Of a stretch of 64,000 nucleotides of DNA, positions 1 through 11,453 are shown piece by piece. The notes under the pieces were generated by a model that was given only the letters and a program-made list of their open reading frames with translations, searched no databases and was not told the origin of the DNA. The number at the start of each line of letters is the position of its first letter. Positions within the stretch are counted from its first letter, which is position 1. This DNA comes from Pseudisothecium myosuroides. Lineage: Eukaryota; Streptophyta; Bryopsida; Hypnales; Lembophyllaceae. The stretch covers positions 26,639,288 to 26,703,287 of the forward strand of contig OX637288.1 of the NCBI GenBank assembly GCA_951799445.1. Direction: 5' to 3'. The position numbers were made by a program, and so were the translations under genes.

Positions 1-83
1 AAAACAGAATCTGAGGAACAAATCTAATTAAATGGTAAAAGGAGTGCAACAATGCCATAATCAAGACACAGGGAGAAAGCCAC

Positions 84-2224
84 CTTGTGGAAAAACTTGG
101 CCTCAAACTTTCCAGATCGTGTGCTGGTCATTGTCACTTGAGAAGCCTCTTGACCACCACCAATGACGACCTGAGAAAAATGAAAAAACGACTCTACCTG
201 AGAATTCGTTGGAATATACTCTATGACAGTCGCCAGCACTAATCAGCAATGACCTCCACTTCTCTCAAGCAAGAAAAAAACTTGAATGCCCTGCAACTTT
301 CAGCTTCAAGAGCAAGATCATACGAAAAGAGTAGTCAGGCCATACATGGTCAAGGAGGGGTGAAATTGCAGCAGCATTCACAGGCCGCTCCGTGGTGTAA
401 GTCTTGAGTACTTTCAAGGTTCGAATATCCCATAGCTTTGCTGTCTTATCATGAGATCCAGTGATGAAGTGAGAGCCATCAGCTGACTTGGCCATTGATG
501 TAATCACTTTCTGGTGGCCTGTGTCAGGATCACTTTCCTTCAGCAACTTGCCTGTCTGCAAACAAAGATGCACCAAGTGCCTCATTGAACAGAATAAAGT
601 TAATGTTTTACGATTTACAAATAGACATTAGTAATCCCTCTAATATTCCAGAGTTCTAACATCACAACAAAAGTAGAATAAAGTTCCAAGATTCTGATGG
701 TTTTTACTAATGAAACAGGTGCATTAGCTCAACAAAAAACATGCAAATGAAAAAGAAGCCTGAATCATAAAAACTCCTCCATCGGACATCTCAAACAACA
801 AATTACGGGACATCTCACACAAAAAACTCCCCGGGGAACAAAAATTGAAGACTTCTGCGACGATCAAAGAGCAGAGACATACCTCAGCATCCCAAATGCG
901 AATGGTAGCATCCTCGCCAGCACTGATGATGGTCTTGTTGAGCGGTCCCCACATGGCTCTGTTGATCCTGCCTTGGGGCCCTGTGATGGTCAGCAAATCC
1001 TCACTCATTTCTGCATTCACCATCCAGATACCAGATTTCAGAAATTCAATAACTTTCTTGGAGAATGGAATGAAAATATTGCCTCTCATAACTTTCTGAA
1101 GGAGTTGCCTGAGCATCTTCAGAATTAATGAACATTAAACCAAGAAAAGGGAACCAAGAAATGGAATTTAGACTGATAATCTAGGCGAACAATCTTGAGC
1201 TCATGTTATGTTAGCAGGGTCGGGTGCGGCTCAAGTTACAATCACTAACTTTTTCCATTCAGTTCTGATCAGCAAGTTTGCATGCGGGTTCCCGTGACAA
1301 TGAAATAAATTGCTTCACAGGTGCTCTTCCATATTTTTGTGCTCTAGATTTTTGTGCTACAATGAAAACGGTGCAACGTGCAAGGTGCATACTAATCTGT
1401 AATGTTATGCCATATCTCGAACAATCTGGATCACAGCAAGAGTAACCTACAACAGAAAACATCGGAAGATAGGGTAGAAACCCTAAGATTTCCTTTCGCC
1501 ATGAAAGCCAAATCAAAGCCCTGTGAACGACTTCAATACTCTGACCACCATCACTATTCCATCACCGTAGGCTTCTACGTTTAAACCCTGCTACCCCTAT
1601 TGCAAGTGTCTCGGCACAGTCTCTTTTCAAGTAATTTTTACAAGCGCTTTCGGAAGTAAGATTCTAAAGATTCTAGAGTCAAGAGGAGAGAAGTACTTAC
1701 GCAGAGACCTGTCATCTTCAATCCGCTTGATGTGGATAGCTGATTGCTGTTCCATGAAAGGATCGGTGGTGATCACGACCATCTTGTCTCCCTCGGAGAA
1801 GCTCACCGCTCTCGCAGGAGCCTCGAAGTTGAAAGAGAATAGTTGCACACCGGTCTCGCAGTCCCATAGCTTCACAGTCTGGTCAGCCGAGCTCGTCACC
1901 AAGCGAGTCGAATCCCCTGAGCGCCACAGTCACAGAAGCTCAACACAAAACCTAAACCTCAAATGTTCAAACCACGATCACGCGAACATGACCAAAACCC
2001 TGAAACCCCTGAAAACGTGAATAAGGTCGGAGAAACGTACTGGAGACATCACAGCACCACACAGCGCCGTTGTGGCCACGGTAAGTCCCCAACCGCTCGC
2101 CGTTGCTGGCATACCACACAGTGGGCGTGTGATCCTTGGCACACGAGAACAGCAAGTCGCCATCTCGGTTGTACTTCAGAAACGTGAGGGGCCGCTCGTG
2201 CCCCTTCAACAAAATCGGCCTCAT
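84..2224 (-). CDS. eIF3i: Eukaryotic translation initiation factor 3 subunit I (WD40), 5' five exons
   Basis: WD40 beta-propeller subunit of the cytoplasmic eIF3 complex, which scaffolds 43S/48S translation initiation. The start [15 protein letters not shown] is the conserved eIF3i N-terminus, so I chose the ATG at 2222-2224 over an in-frame one 15 codons upstream. Exons, all with GT-AG borders: 2224-2041, 1916-1701, 1010-883, 555-346 and 170-84. Joined, they read through [67 protein letters not shown] and [11 protein letters not shown], the eIF3i WD repeats in order. The last repeats and the stop lie beyond the left edge. The 690-bp intron at 1011-1700 holds nothing I recognise. It is transcribed divergently from the small gene at 2448. 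Family assignment is very secure; exact exon ends are read from the sequence. Confidence 0.95.
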
Positions 2225-2447
2225 CCTGTGCTCTTCTTCACGCCTCCTATTCACGAAACAAACACTCACTAAGCCAAATCCAGCTAGAATTCTTTCGCCA
2301 CTCGCACACCAAACTCAGACGAAATGGTCACAGAAAGCAGAAGTTAGGGTTGGGGGCTTGAGGCTATATATACCTACGTCAGCCCTAATTAGATACCCTG
2401 GGTCTTTCGCATGTAAGTTCGAGTTTCAGTTCTGCTCCGAAGCTCTG
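2225..2447. promoter_or_regulatory. Divergent promoter between eIF3i and the small gene at 2448
   Basis: Only 223 bp separate the two start codons, which face away from each other, so both promoters must lie largely here. I see a TATA-like CTATATATAC at about 2364-2373, a TACGTCA (TGACG/CRE-like) site at about 2375-2381, and TTAGGGTT at about 2344-2351. The last is a telo-box in reverse (AACCCTAA), an element known from plant promoters of translation-machinery genes, which suits eIF3i. The TATA sits about 80 bp from the plus-strand ATG, a usual distance. That the two genes are co-regulated is inference. Confidence 0.5.
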
Positions 2448-4147
2448 ATGCAACCAGCCAGGGTTTCGGTCTCGGAAGAAGAGATGGGAGGGGTGAAGAA
2501 ACCTCAGGCTCAGCTGCTGGATGACCAGCTTTTCCAATTTCTTCATGGCCTTCTGGACCAGGTAACACGCATTTTATCACTATTCTTTCAATTTAGGCGT
2601 TTACGGCGACATCTCATACTCTTCAATTCTCGAAATATTTCTGTGAGTTTTCTATAGAAAAAGCGATGCACTGTCCTTGCGGTGGTCGTGGGGACGCTCT
2701 ATTTTTTCTTCTCCATCACGATTTTTCAATTTGGGCTGGAGTTTGTCGAAAAGAGTCGATTCTCTCTTGAAAACAACTTGGTTGGTTGTGTGGTTTAAAT
2801 TACGAATTTGGACTTCTAACGGGCAAAAGCAGGTGGAGGCCAGCAGTGGAGTTGAAGAACCCGAGTTGAAAGCCAAGATTGCTGCTCTGCAGTCCGAAAC
2901 TCGAAAGACACCGACGGCTTCTTCAAGTCAAATGAGCGAGGTATGTTGCTTGCTTTCGTCGCTGTGCACTTTGTGAAGCAATTCCTGAAGTTATTAGGTT
3001 TGAGGTGGGAAGGATATGTGGTTGGACTCTATCACGTTTAACCTCAAAGGATCAATAAGCCTGAATTGAACCTTTCTGTTGTTCTTTTGAGCAGTTTTGA
3101 GTAGGCTGTATGAGGACTTTCCCTTCGTCCAATTTTGTTTATTTTTCATCAACACATGAAATGGGTCTTCACTGATTCTGGTGACATAATGTTTCGGCCC
3201 ATCTGAGTTTTAGTATTTTCGCAATATGATTAAGTGAATTGGTCGTTTCAACCATGAATCCCTGGTCTTTTATCGTAGGGGTTTACAGCATCCATGGCCC
3301 AGTTGTTTTTTTCTGGCTAGATTGCAAGTCTTGTCAGAGGATTTCAGCCAATGCTCCTTGCTCCCTCGAAATATTCTCCACTGCTGGTGCTGGGAGGGCC
3401 GGCAGGGCTCTACTGTTTTCAAAAACACACGCTGCCATGGACTGCTTTGGCGTAATGGAATGAGATGACACTACTTGTGCGAATACATTGAATCGAGTGT
3501 TTCTAGGTTTTCTTGAACAGCCTACTGATTGTGTAATTGCTTGAGGAGCGTCAGTAGGGATAGGGCTTTAAGCACAGACTCTTCATGTTGAATCTGTTTT
3601 ATTAATACCTAATTGTCTAAGTTCACACCCTTTGTGCGAACACGTTGGATTGAGTGGTTTTTAGTTTCCCATTAACAGGACAGTCCGTTTGTTATGTGAT
3701 GTTTGAGGAGCTTCAGGGGCTATTTAGATTGCCCAAGTCAAACCGACAAGGTTGAGATTATGAGAAAGGCCTATATCTTCATTGGTGCAAGAGTCATTTT
3801 TTTCGTGTTACCTTGTTTTGTTCTATCTTTTGTTCAGTTCAGTCTTTTAACTAGTCCAAGTTACAAGAATGAGCATGAGAGCCCTCTGTGTCTGGTTCCT
3901 TCGAAGTTGCGCTTTCTAATGTTTGGTGCATTTGTTTCTTCAGGTGGACGTGGCGAGGGAGCTCGATAAAATGTCTGCAAAGCTCGATTCTTTAGGGACG
4001 TTGGTAGAAGAAGCAGCTTCTGACCCTGAAGTCCAGGGGTTGCTTGCCAGCAGTGCCGATTTATGGGTACCTGTCATCACTGCATCAGCTGAGGAACGAA
4101 TTGCCAAGGCACCTGTTGAAGGCAATCCAGGGAGTTCGCATTCTTGA
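2448..4147 (+). CDS. Small conserved-looking protein of unknown function, three exons, 141 aa
   Basis: Exons 2448-2561, 2833-2940 and 3944-4147 have GT-AG borders and are each a whole number of codons (38, 36 and 67 plus stop), so every intron is phase 0. The protein is hydrophilic and helical: MQPARVSVSEEEMGGVKKP, then DDQLFQFLHGLLDQ, a Glu/Lys-rich middle, and a heptad-like stretch VDVARELDKMSAKLDSLGTL followed by DPEVQGLLASSADLWVPVITAS. There is no signal peptide or membrane segment. It looks like a small coiled-coil adaptor, but I do not recognise the family. The intron at 2941-3943 is about 1 kb. Exon 3 and its upstream intron are duplicated at 24.5-25.3 kb, where the exon is broken, so this is the intact original. 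Confidence 0.7.
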
Positions 4148-4744
4148 AGATGCCGAGGAGCATTCCCAGTGCTTGATTGGAATGGATATTTCTGATTCTA
4201 CTTAAGCTCCGAGGGCAGTATCTATAAACTTTTATTGTACAGTTTTTCTTATCAATATTCTTTTCCATTGCTTTATTGGCGACATTGATACCACCTAATC
4301 TGTGAACATGAATGAAAGGACTTGCTAGTGGGAGGGCCTTTTCGAGTCCTAGAAGTCTTGCGTTCAGTGAGTTGACAAGATGGCATTATGTTTGCGTGGT
4401 TTTGGGTGTTCTTTCCTCCCGTCAAGTTTTTCCTTGTTGCAGGTGACTGTATGGCTGCAACACTATTGTGCTATTCCTCTTGAATTGGGCTTGCAGTATT
4501 CCCTTCTCGTCAGCATTTCTCCTTCAATCAGCCCTTCTCCCTGCCGTAAAAGCAAACTCCATCATACAAACAAGCAGCTATGCTACAATAACCTGTGTCT
4601 CAAGTGTGCTTGAGCTTCAGGACATGTCACAAGGTGTGGATCAGGTTCAATGTTCACACGGTGTGAATGGGGTTCTGTGTGCTTGGTTATTTACACAAAA
4701 TCATCAAGAAACAATGTGCACTTGACATGTACACTCTAACTCCC

Positions 4745-5501
4745 TTAACCTCTAAAGGACGTCGCGGCTATTTTTGGTTGATGAATGACAAAGAATCCTT
4801 TTACGTAGGACTTAAGTGCAAGTATTCATCCTTGATATTTTGTATGACAAGGGGAGGTCTTAAACCAATGATTCACAAGGTACCAAAAGGAATGATTTCT
4901 ATAGTCATCAACCCGTCCTTTAAGGGTTGAGGATTAGACATTCAAATTTTGGACAACGGATGAACACAAACCAACATCCCAAGCATACAAACATGCATTT
5001 TTTCATCCATTGATTTTTTTGAAGATTCTTGTATTAGTTTTTTAACATTTGTATGATACAGATTCTAAACACTTTGGTTTGCAAATATTCTATGATTCAA
5101 AGGATACTGATAGGTTTAGCTTGAAAAAGTCATTTTTCAGTTCAAAAAATAACACTTCAAAAATGACTTGAATAAAAAAGTAAAACAAAAATCTTCAAAA
5201 CCACTATGATTAGAACTTAACATTTTGAACTTCAAGAAAAAAAATTCTTGGGAAAATCACAAATATTCACTCTATAATTGATTTTAGAGAGAATTTTCAA
5301 TTTTGGGCTTCAAATTTAATTGAAAAATATTGGTTTATATGCTGCATACATTTGATCTAACTGTATGGATATGATCTATGGAATATATTTCACAATTATT
5401 TTTTGAGAGTCATCATTAAAGTATTCTTTTAAGCTGCATTTTATAATATATCTTTACAATTTTGAAAATCTAAACCACTCCTTGGTCCTTTAAGGGTTTA
5501 A
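4745..5501. mobile_element. TTAA-flanked non-autonomous piggyBac-like element with a second insertion at its left end
   Basis: Begins TTAACCTCTAAAGGAC and ends GTCCTTTAAGGGTTTAA, so it has short inverted ends and TTAA borders. The paralogous element in copy B (25841-26406) lacks about 180 bp present here at 4749-4930. That extra piece has its own inverted end (GTCCTTTAAGGGTTGA) and an internal tract resembling the 230-bp MITEs at 6765, 6991 and 33417. It therefore looks like a MITE inserted at or over the left end of an older element. No coding capacity. Confidence 0.7.
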
Positions 5502-6108
5502 TGTGATTATTTGGAAGATAGTCAAAGTCAAAGTCAAATAGTTTGAATGTAAGACAAGTGTGCTCCAATCAATAATATTGTAGCAAATGGGCAAGATATT
5601 TTGAAAGAAATTTGAGTATTCAGTACAATGACACTATCCAAAAGCATCCAGAATAATTATCATCAGCAACAATGGCAACTTTTATGTATTGTCGATCAAC
5701 AATCATACTTCTTTAAATCTTTGTGTGTCTTTTGTTTGAGAAGTCGATCTTTGACATGGTTGTCTCTGCTTTTTGCTTCAATTGTGCGGTTTATTTTTGG
5801 TTTGAAAGTTCTTACTCAAAATGTATATCTAAAGCAATGAAAAGTGGCAAAATATTGACAAATTACTTGCTTCCAAATTGCTAATACATTGTTAAATGCC
5901 ATATTTTTCCTCTTTTTACATAAACACAATTTTTTTAATATTACATACTTTTACATTAGAGAAAATTTCAGGCCACGTTTGGGTTGCTAGGATGCATGAA
6001 AATGTGCATTTAGGAAAAATATCAACCCAAAAAGGCCGTCATAGAATTTGTAAGGTGAGTAGCCTGCCGGTGTGCCCCGTCGGAATTCCGATTAAAAAAT
6101 TATATTTT

Positions 6109-6132
6109 ATTATTATTATTATTATTTAATTC

Positions 6133-6171
<39 letters not shown>

Positions 6172-6210
6172 TTATTTTTATTTTTTATTTTTAATTTTTT
6201 TTTAATTTTT
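6109..6210. repeat. Simple repeats: (TTA)n, (AT)n and T-rich tract
   Basis: A short TTA run at about 6109-6126 is followed by an uninterrupted AT dinucleotide run at about 6141-6168 and a T/A-rich tail. It is absent from the matching position in copy B, so it expanded or arrived after the duplication. Confidence 0.9.
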
Positions 6211-6764
6211 TATTTGCACATATGCCAAAACCCTCATAGCCCTCCACAGGGTCTAGATTTCTTGTACTGAGTCATTATCTTCATCAAAGATGTGCAAAAG
6301 AGGATGCAATAATATTGGCCAGGACATGAGCTTATTGTTGTTGTCAACAAAATTGTAGGCAAATGTAAAGCAAGTCAAACTGTATACTTCAATACTGACC
6401 TTGCTAAACTACAAATTTATTTCATTTTTACATTCGCAAAATGGAAATTTTGATGAACAACAAGATGAACAAGATAACAAAAATTTGGGAGGTATCAAAA
6501 AATTTAGATGAGGAGAAATTGTTAGGAGAAGAAATTGCAACCATAGTATCTTAACCTTAGAAGGCAGTTGACGTATGACCAAGATAGTCATAAAAAAATG
6601 ATTTGATTTTTGAACCAATAGGTGCATTCTTCATTCCTACAATGATCTTGAAATTCATACATTGACCACTTTTCGGTTGCAACATCTTTACAAGGTTAAC
6701 CTGGAAAAGATGTGGCCCTATCACCAAGGTAGTTTGTATTTTTAGACATGCTTCGGTAGCATCT

Positions 6765-6994
6765 TTAACCCAGTAAGGACGCCGCGGACTATAAGTGTCC
6801 GATGGATGACAAGGAATTCTCCAATGTAAGATAGAACTACAACTATTCATCCTTGGAGTTTTTTGTGGAAAGTGGAGAACATCTACAATAGCTTGACTTC
6901 CAATGAGTACTTTTGGATTTTTTTATTCCAATGACTCTCACGGTTATACAATGCATGATTTCCAGGGTCACCCCCCGCATCCTTACAGGGTTAA
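6765..6994. mobile_element. 230-bp TTAA MITE (family 1)
   Basis: Starts TTAACCCAGTAAGGACGCCG and ends in the near inverse CATCCTTACAGGGTTAA. Same length as, and nearly identical to, 33417-33646. The related site in copy B (28422-28425) is an empty TTAA, which defines the insertion exactly. No open frame of interest. Confidence 0.88.
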
Positions 6995-7219
6995 TCCTTA
7001 AACGTCGAAAAGGACATTTTGCAACCGATGAATGACATGAGAATCTCTTATGTAGGACAGAAGTGCAACTATTCATCCTCGGAATGTTGTGTGGAAAGGG
7101 TAGAACATGAATAGTAGTTTGACCTCCACTGAGCACTTTTGATATTTTCAAAAAGATGATGTCATTTGATGCCAAAAGGGATGATTTCCACAGGCACCAG
7201 CCCAGCGTTCAAGGGTTAA
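6991..7219. mobile_element. Second TTAA MITE abutting the first and sharing its TTAA
   Basis: Runs from TTAATCCTTAAACGTCG to GCGTTCAAGGGTTAA, 229 bp. The interior shares with its neighbour the ATGAATGAC ... GTAGGACA ... CAACTATTCATCCT core, but it is clearly more diverged. It shares the TTAA at 6991-6994 with the upstream MITE, so one element inserted into the terminal TTAA of the other. Confidence 0.75.
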
Positions 7220-7957
7220 GTACACCAATATGCTTACCAAAATCAAAACTTGAATCTACTTTGTCGAGCCTTATACACCATTGCATTACCAAAATCCCTT
7301 GCCAAAGTGTAAAACTATAAGAACGGCTTGCTCAGCAATCCAAACGATGGATTCTTTTTATTAAAACAATATGAAGTGCCAAGGAAGCAAAATTTATAGA
7401 AGAAATTCAAACTCTGATCGTATACATATTTATTCTACTTCCTTGTAGCTCTATTGGCTTCAAAGACAAACTCATCCGTAAATCATAGTAGAGAGCAGGT
7501 GCCAGACTTGAGAAACTAGCTAAAGGTCAAAAAGCTTGCTAGTTGAATCCTACCCACAATAAACAAGAAAGCACAGTGAACGGGGCAGCTGATGTAATGT
7601 CGAAATAAGGAATCCATGAGGAGGCAGTAAGTAGAATCGAAAGCCTCTTGAAGGTTGATGTCCGTAATTTCAGGGCAGGCGAGGGGAGTCGATGTTAGTG
7701 AAGATCTGTTGAAGGATCCGTTTGTTAACAGTGCGTTAACAAACGTACAGGATCACCATAAGGAATACTGGTACTGCTCCACATAATATGTTATATGTTC
7801 TATCACAGCTTGTGAGCTATCAACATCAAAGACGGGTCTCATTGACCTCTTCATTCGTTGATAATTCGTACACACTACTTACGGGTGGCAGAAGCTGGCA
7901 AAACCTAAATAATGGTCATTACATCTGCCATTTCCTTCACTACTGACAGTGATCCAC

Positions 7958-9968
7958 CTAAAAGACCTTGACTTTCACTGGAAAAACTACGTCCCTAAAC
8001 TTGCAAACCACACACCTGATAAATCTACAAAGATAAGACATAGCGATGAAGAGAGTCGAAGCAATGAACTTCAAGGGGTCGACAGCGGTCTTCTTGGCAG
8101 CTCTGTCCTCCTGTCATAGCATATCAGAGGCAGGGGTAAATAAGTCAACTATTAGCCAAACGACTTTCATGAATGATGAAATTCAGAGCTGCACATTTGA
8201 CGTCGAAACTTAGAAAACAGGAGATTTAACAACTTTGGAATATGACGGACAGAAACGAGTTTCAGCAAGGTGCACTTCGCTACTATTTTTCCACAAATAT
8301 TCAAGAATGGGGTGCGCTCACTCCAGTCCTTGTGCCAAGACAACCTAAGGGTGCTCATTTCTCCAAATTAAAACAGACTACGAGATTCCATCTCAATACA
8401 TGGCAAAAGAGACTCAAAGAAAATTCATAAGTAAGGAAGTAGTTTGATGAATGAATGCTCACCAAAGATTTGCACCTCTCGAGTACTTCACAGATACGGG
8501 AGAACGATGGTCTGTCCTCGGGACGCAACTCCCAACACTTCTCCACGAGTTCGATCAACTCAGCTGGAAATCTTTTCTTCAGCCCTGAATTTCTCCATAC
8601 TTCGGATCCACTTGGTTTCAGTTTGCCTGCAGTGACCTCTCTCACGAAATCGCGATTGAATATTTTGCGTTCAGAATAGACCGGATACCCAGTCAGCACC
8701 TCGTGAGCTACACCACCGAAACTATATACGTCAATCTCCTTAGGGTAATCAAAGCGATCTTTCTTACGATTCAGCCGCCACTCCAGAAGTTCAGGCGCCG
8801 CAAACTTGGTGGTACCATCTCCAGCAGGTCTGAAGGGTTGCTCTGGGACAATGAACTGGGCATCACCAAAATCCGTGACTTTGGCAAGGAAATGTCGACC
8901 ATTTCCTAGTGTCTCGAAACTGCTTAAGAGAATATTATCCGCCTTCAGATCCCCATGTACCCAACCATTGAGATGCAAGTGCTTCACTGCACTTGAAATT
9001 TGCAGCAACACATCAAGGGTATCCTCGCAAGAAAAGAGTGCTTCGTCATCCCCTCTTTTTTTCTCGACCGCATACCGTGTCAGAGTTTCATCAAGCATTT
9101 CCATGAGTAGACTCCATTTTCCATCCTCCTCAAAATAGCCGAAACCACGGATTATGTGTGGATGCAACACCCTCTCAGCAATGTCTCGTTCTTTGAATTT
9201 CATTTCAGAGACAGAGTTCTCGAACGACTTCATGGCGTATGTGCCTTTCCGCCATGAAACCTTGTAAACAGTCGCTGCAGCTCCTATCCCAAGCTGCTGC
9301 ATCGATGCCCATCCTATATCCTTGGCTTTTATAGTCCGGAGGGATGCCATTTGTGCCGTAGGTCGAACAACACTGCTCTGCAATTGTGCCGCAAGGTCGC
9401 ACATTCCACCGTTTTTTCTCCATTCATCCACCTTCTCCTTCAAGGACGAACCCTTCTGACGAGCTTGGTCGATGATGGTGATGGGAATGAACTCCCTTCT
9501 ACTACTACAACAAGGGGTCCTCCACAGTAATGACGATTGCAATCTTGTCCAGTTCGATTGACGTTGCACCTTCTGCAGCCTTTCCCAGTAGGCTCTACGA
9601 GGCAGAATATTCCATCGAATTTCGATTCGAGAGGTAAGCTTGAACTGATTTATCTCTAGCTCTTTCCAACTTGATTGGCACATTGGAGTATCCTTGAAGA
9701 GTTCAGCCATTAGCCTGATTTCAGAGCTGTCAGAATGAAAGAGAACATGAGCGTAGTCAGCAGGTTCATCCACGTGATCGTCCTTGAAGGTGATCGTCGT
9801 TCTCAACCACGCATCATCACATAAACCATCGTCAATTTCAGACTTGTAAGCAACAAGGCAGAGGTACATCATGAGCTCCAGTTGCCTTCCACGAAAATCA
9901 GGAAACTTCTCCTCAAGCTCGGGACACATCCTCATGGAAGATGCTTGCGCAAGCTCGAAATAGTCCAT
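7958..9968 (-). CDS. TKL-type protein kinase with C-terminal membrane-tail exon (copy A)
   Basis: Main exon 9968-8463 (502 codons) plus 3' exon 8110-7958 (50 codons and stop), joined phase 0 through GTGAGC donor and CAG acceptor: about 552 aa from the ATG at 9966-9968. Residues 1-220 are a charged domain I do not recognise. The kinase domain follows: glycine loop GIGAAATVYKV near residue 226, lysine in YAMKSF, catalytic loop VHGDLKADN near 339 (non-RD, catalytic Asp present), DFG near 364, APE near 393. It should therefore be catalytically competent. The last exon (EDRAAKKTAVDPLKFIASTLFIAMSYLC) is a short charged stretch followed by one hydrophobic segment, suggesting tail anchoring. A CAG acceptor at about 10031 and open frames farther upstream (to 11276) suggest 5' exons, so the true N-terminus may lie further out. 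Confidence 0.8.
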
Positions 9969-10299
9969 CACGACCGAGATGAAGAGACCGTTGCACAAAA
10001 GGAGTGGAGCCTGGGAAAGTCTCTGCAACCTGCGAACGCCCCAGTTAGTACATTTATCCACTTTGATCAAAAACTATAATTCCTCTCGACACCAGAGATT
10101 CAAGAAACTGATTACTGGAGCTCAACACCATGTCCACAGCACCCTGAACGTAAATCGTCAATGCTACAGCTCTTCAGAGTCTCACGGCAGCGTGGAGATC
10201 ACAAATAGAATGCTCAATGTCAGTCCATGAAACGCAATAGATATCAAAGATTCATAAATATCAATGATAGTGGAACCTTTGTGCTACCTGTGAGTTATG

Positions 10300-11276
10300 A
10301 GCTCTGCCTACAAGAGGACGTTCCTGGGGACCCGTAGATGTGGCAACGGTGGAGGTCCAACGCCTGCGACAGAATCCTCGCAACCTGGTGAATACTGTAT
10401 CGGTCAAGCAATTCACCAACTGCTCGGCTTACCCTCGGCAAGGAAACTCCTGTAACCAAGTTCCAAGATCGCTCACCAATCGGCACGTGAACCAGCAGCA
10501 ACCCCAGCTGCGAATCTTGTCCACCATCATCGCACTGATACAATTAGGGTTAGAACACTGTTTGCGGGAAGTACTAAGTGCTATTCATTACGCAGACCCA
10601 TTCTCTAACTAATGCGCAACCCTATAATTCTAATACAATTTGATCCCCGCCTGTTTTCGTGAGAAAGACCTCCTCAACGCAACCGACATCCCAATCAATA
10701 CAAACTGGAAGATGTACATGACTAGTTTCGGATTAATTTCTCCAAGTAGTGAGACCATTTACGAGCTCTTTTCCAAAAGCACGCATAAGTAATGGCCACA
10801 AGATGCGCAGTCCTTCAGTGTCGGTGTACAACACCAACCATATATGCAGCATCAAACAACCTCAGAAACGCGAGAAGATCCGGGATCAATTGCGAAGCGC
10901 TGATGTCACGATGCTCCTACAATACCACCAAGAATTGATAGGCAAAACACGCATGATCAGAATTGCATTACCTGCTACGCAAATTCGAAATTCCCCGGCA
11001 GAGTGTTCCAGCAGCTTTCTGTCACCTCCTGTCAGCACACAAGGGCGAGCCATCTTCGGAAGGACACCAGGAGACCTTCAACGACATGACTCCGCTGCGG
11101 CTATGGCGCCCCCACTTCAATTGTATCCTAGCAACGCTGTCCCCAAGAAGGCTAAGAGCATCTGCATACAGTGGAGTGGTTTCGTGAGAAGCGGGGAGCT
11201 TCCTGAACCTGCCACACGAAGTCTCCAAAATGGATTTCACAGTAGCTATCAGTGAACGCGGTGGAGATGCTCTCAT
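10300..11276 (-). other. Probable 5' exons of kinase copy A, structure unresolved
   Basis: Conserved with copy B. From the ATG at 11274-11276 a frame begins MRASPPRSLIATVKSIL and continues through ALSLLGDSVARIQLKW. A second block at about 10301-10535 lies between a CAG acceptor and a CACAG/GTAGCA donor. I could not find one splice path that keeps the frame open into the main kinase exon in both copies, so these may be coding exons of a longer protein, 5' UTR exons, or decayed. The interval also has promoter-like stretches but nothing I can name. Confidence 0.4.
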
Positions 11277-11453
11277 CAACACTGCTTTCCCACACTTTTT
11301 CAACACTAAACTGACTAAAGTGTTTAATTTCAATACTAAAGATTTCGTTTTTTCTTTACTAAAAGTGCTGAAAGACTAGAATTTATTGAAAAGTGAGGGT
11401 GTAAAAACAACATCTCATTAATTTGGCAGTGTCATAGCATTTGATCGAACCAA

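Larger units (their letters stand above)
3427..11152 (+). repeat. Segmental duplication, copy A (direct partner at 24522-32921)
   Basis: The sequence from about 3427 to about 11152 aligns in the same order and orientation with 24522-32921. Landmarks shared by both: the last intron and exon of the small gene, a TTAA element, an AT-rich spacer, the kinase gene with its 3' exons, and its 5' exons. Copy A is taken as ancestral on the left because it contains exons 1-2 of the small gene just outside the border. Copy-specific changes in A: two MITEs at 6765-7219, a further insertion at 4745-4930, and a loss of about 0.5 kb in the kinase 3' region. Borders are accurate to roughly 10-20 bp. Confidence 0.9.

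Noticed and set aside
5000..6100. Short AT-rich frames between the TTAA element and the microsatellite
   Set aside because: Low complexity; matching positions in copy B do not keep them.
9882..11255. Plus-strand frames over the kinase 5' region (e.g. 168 codons at 10749-11255)
   Set aside because: Composition is poor and copies A and B do not conserve them as coding; the minus strand carries the kinase gene.
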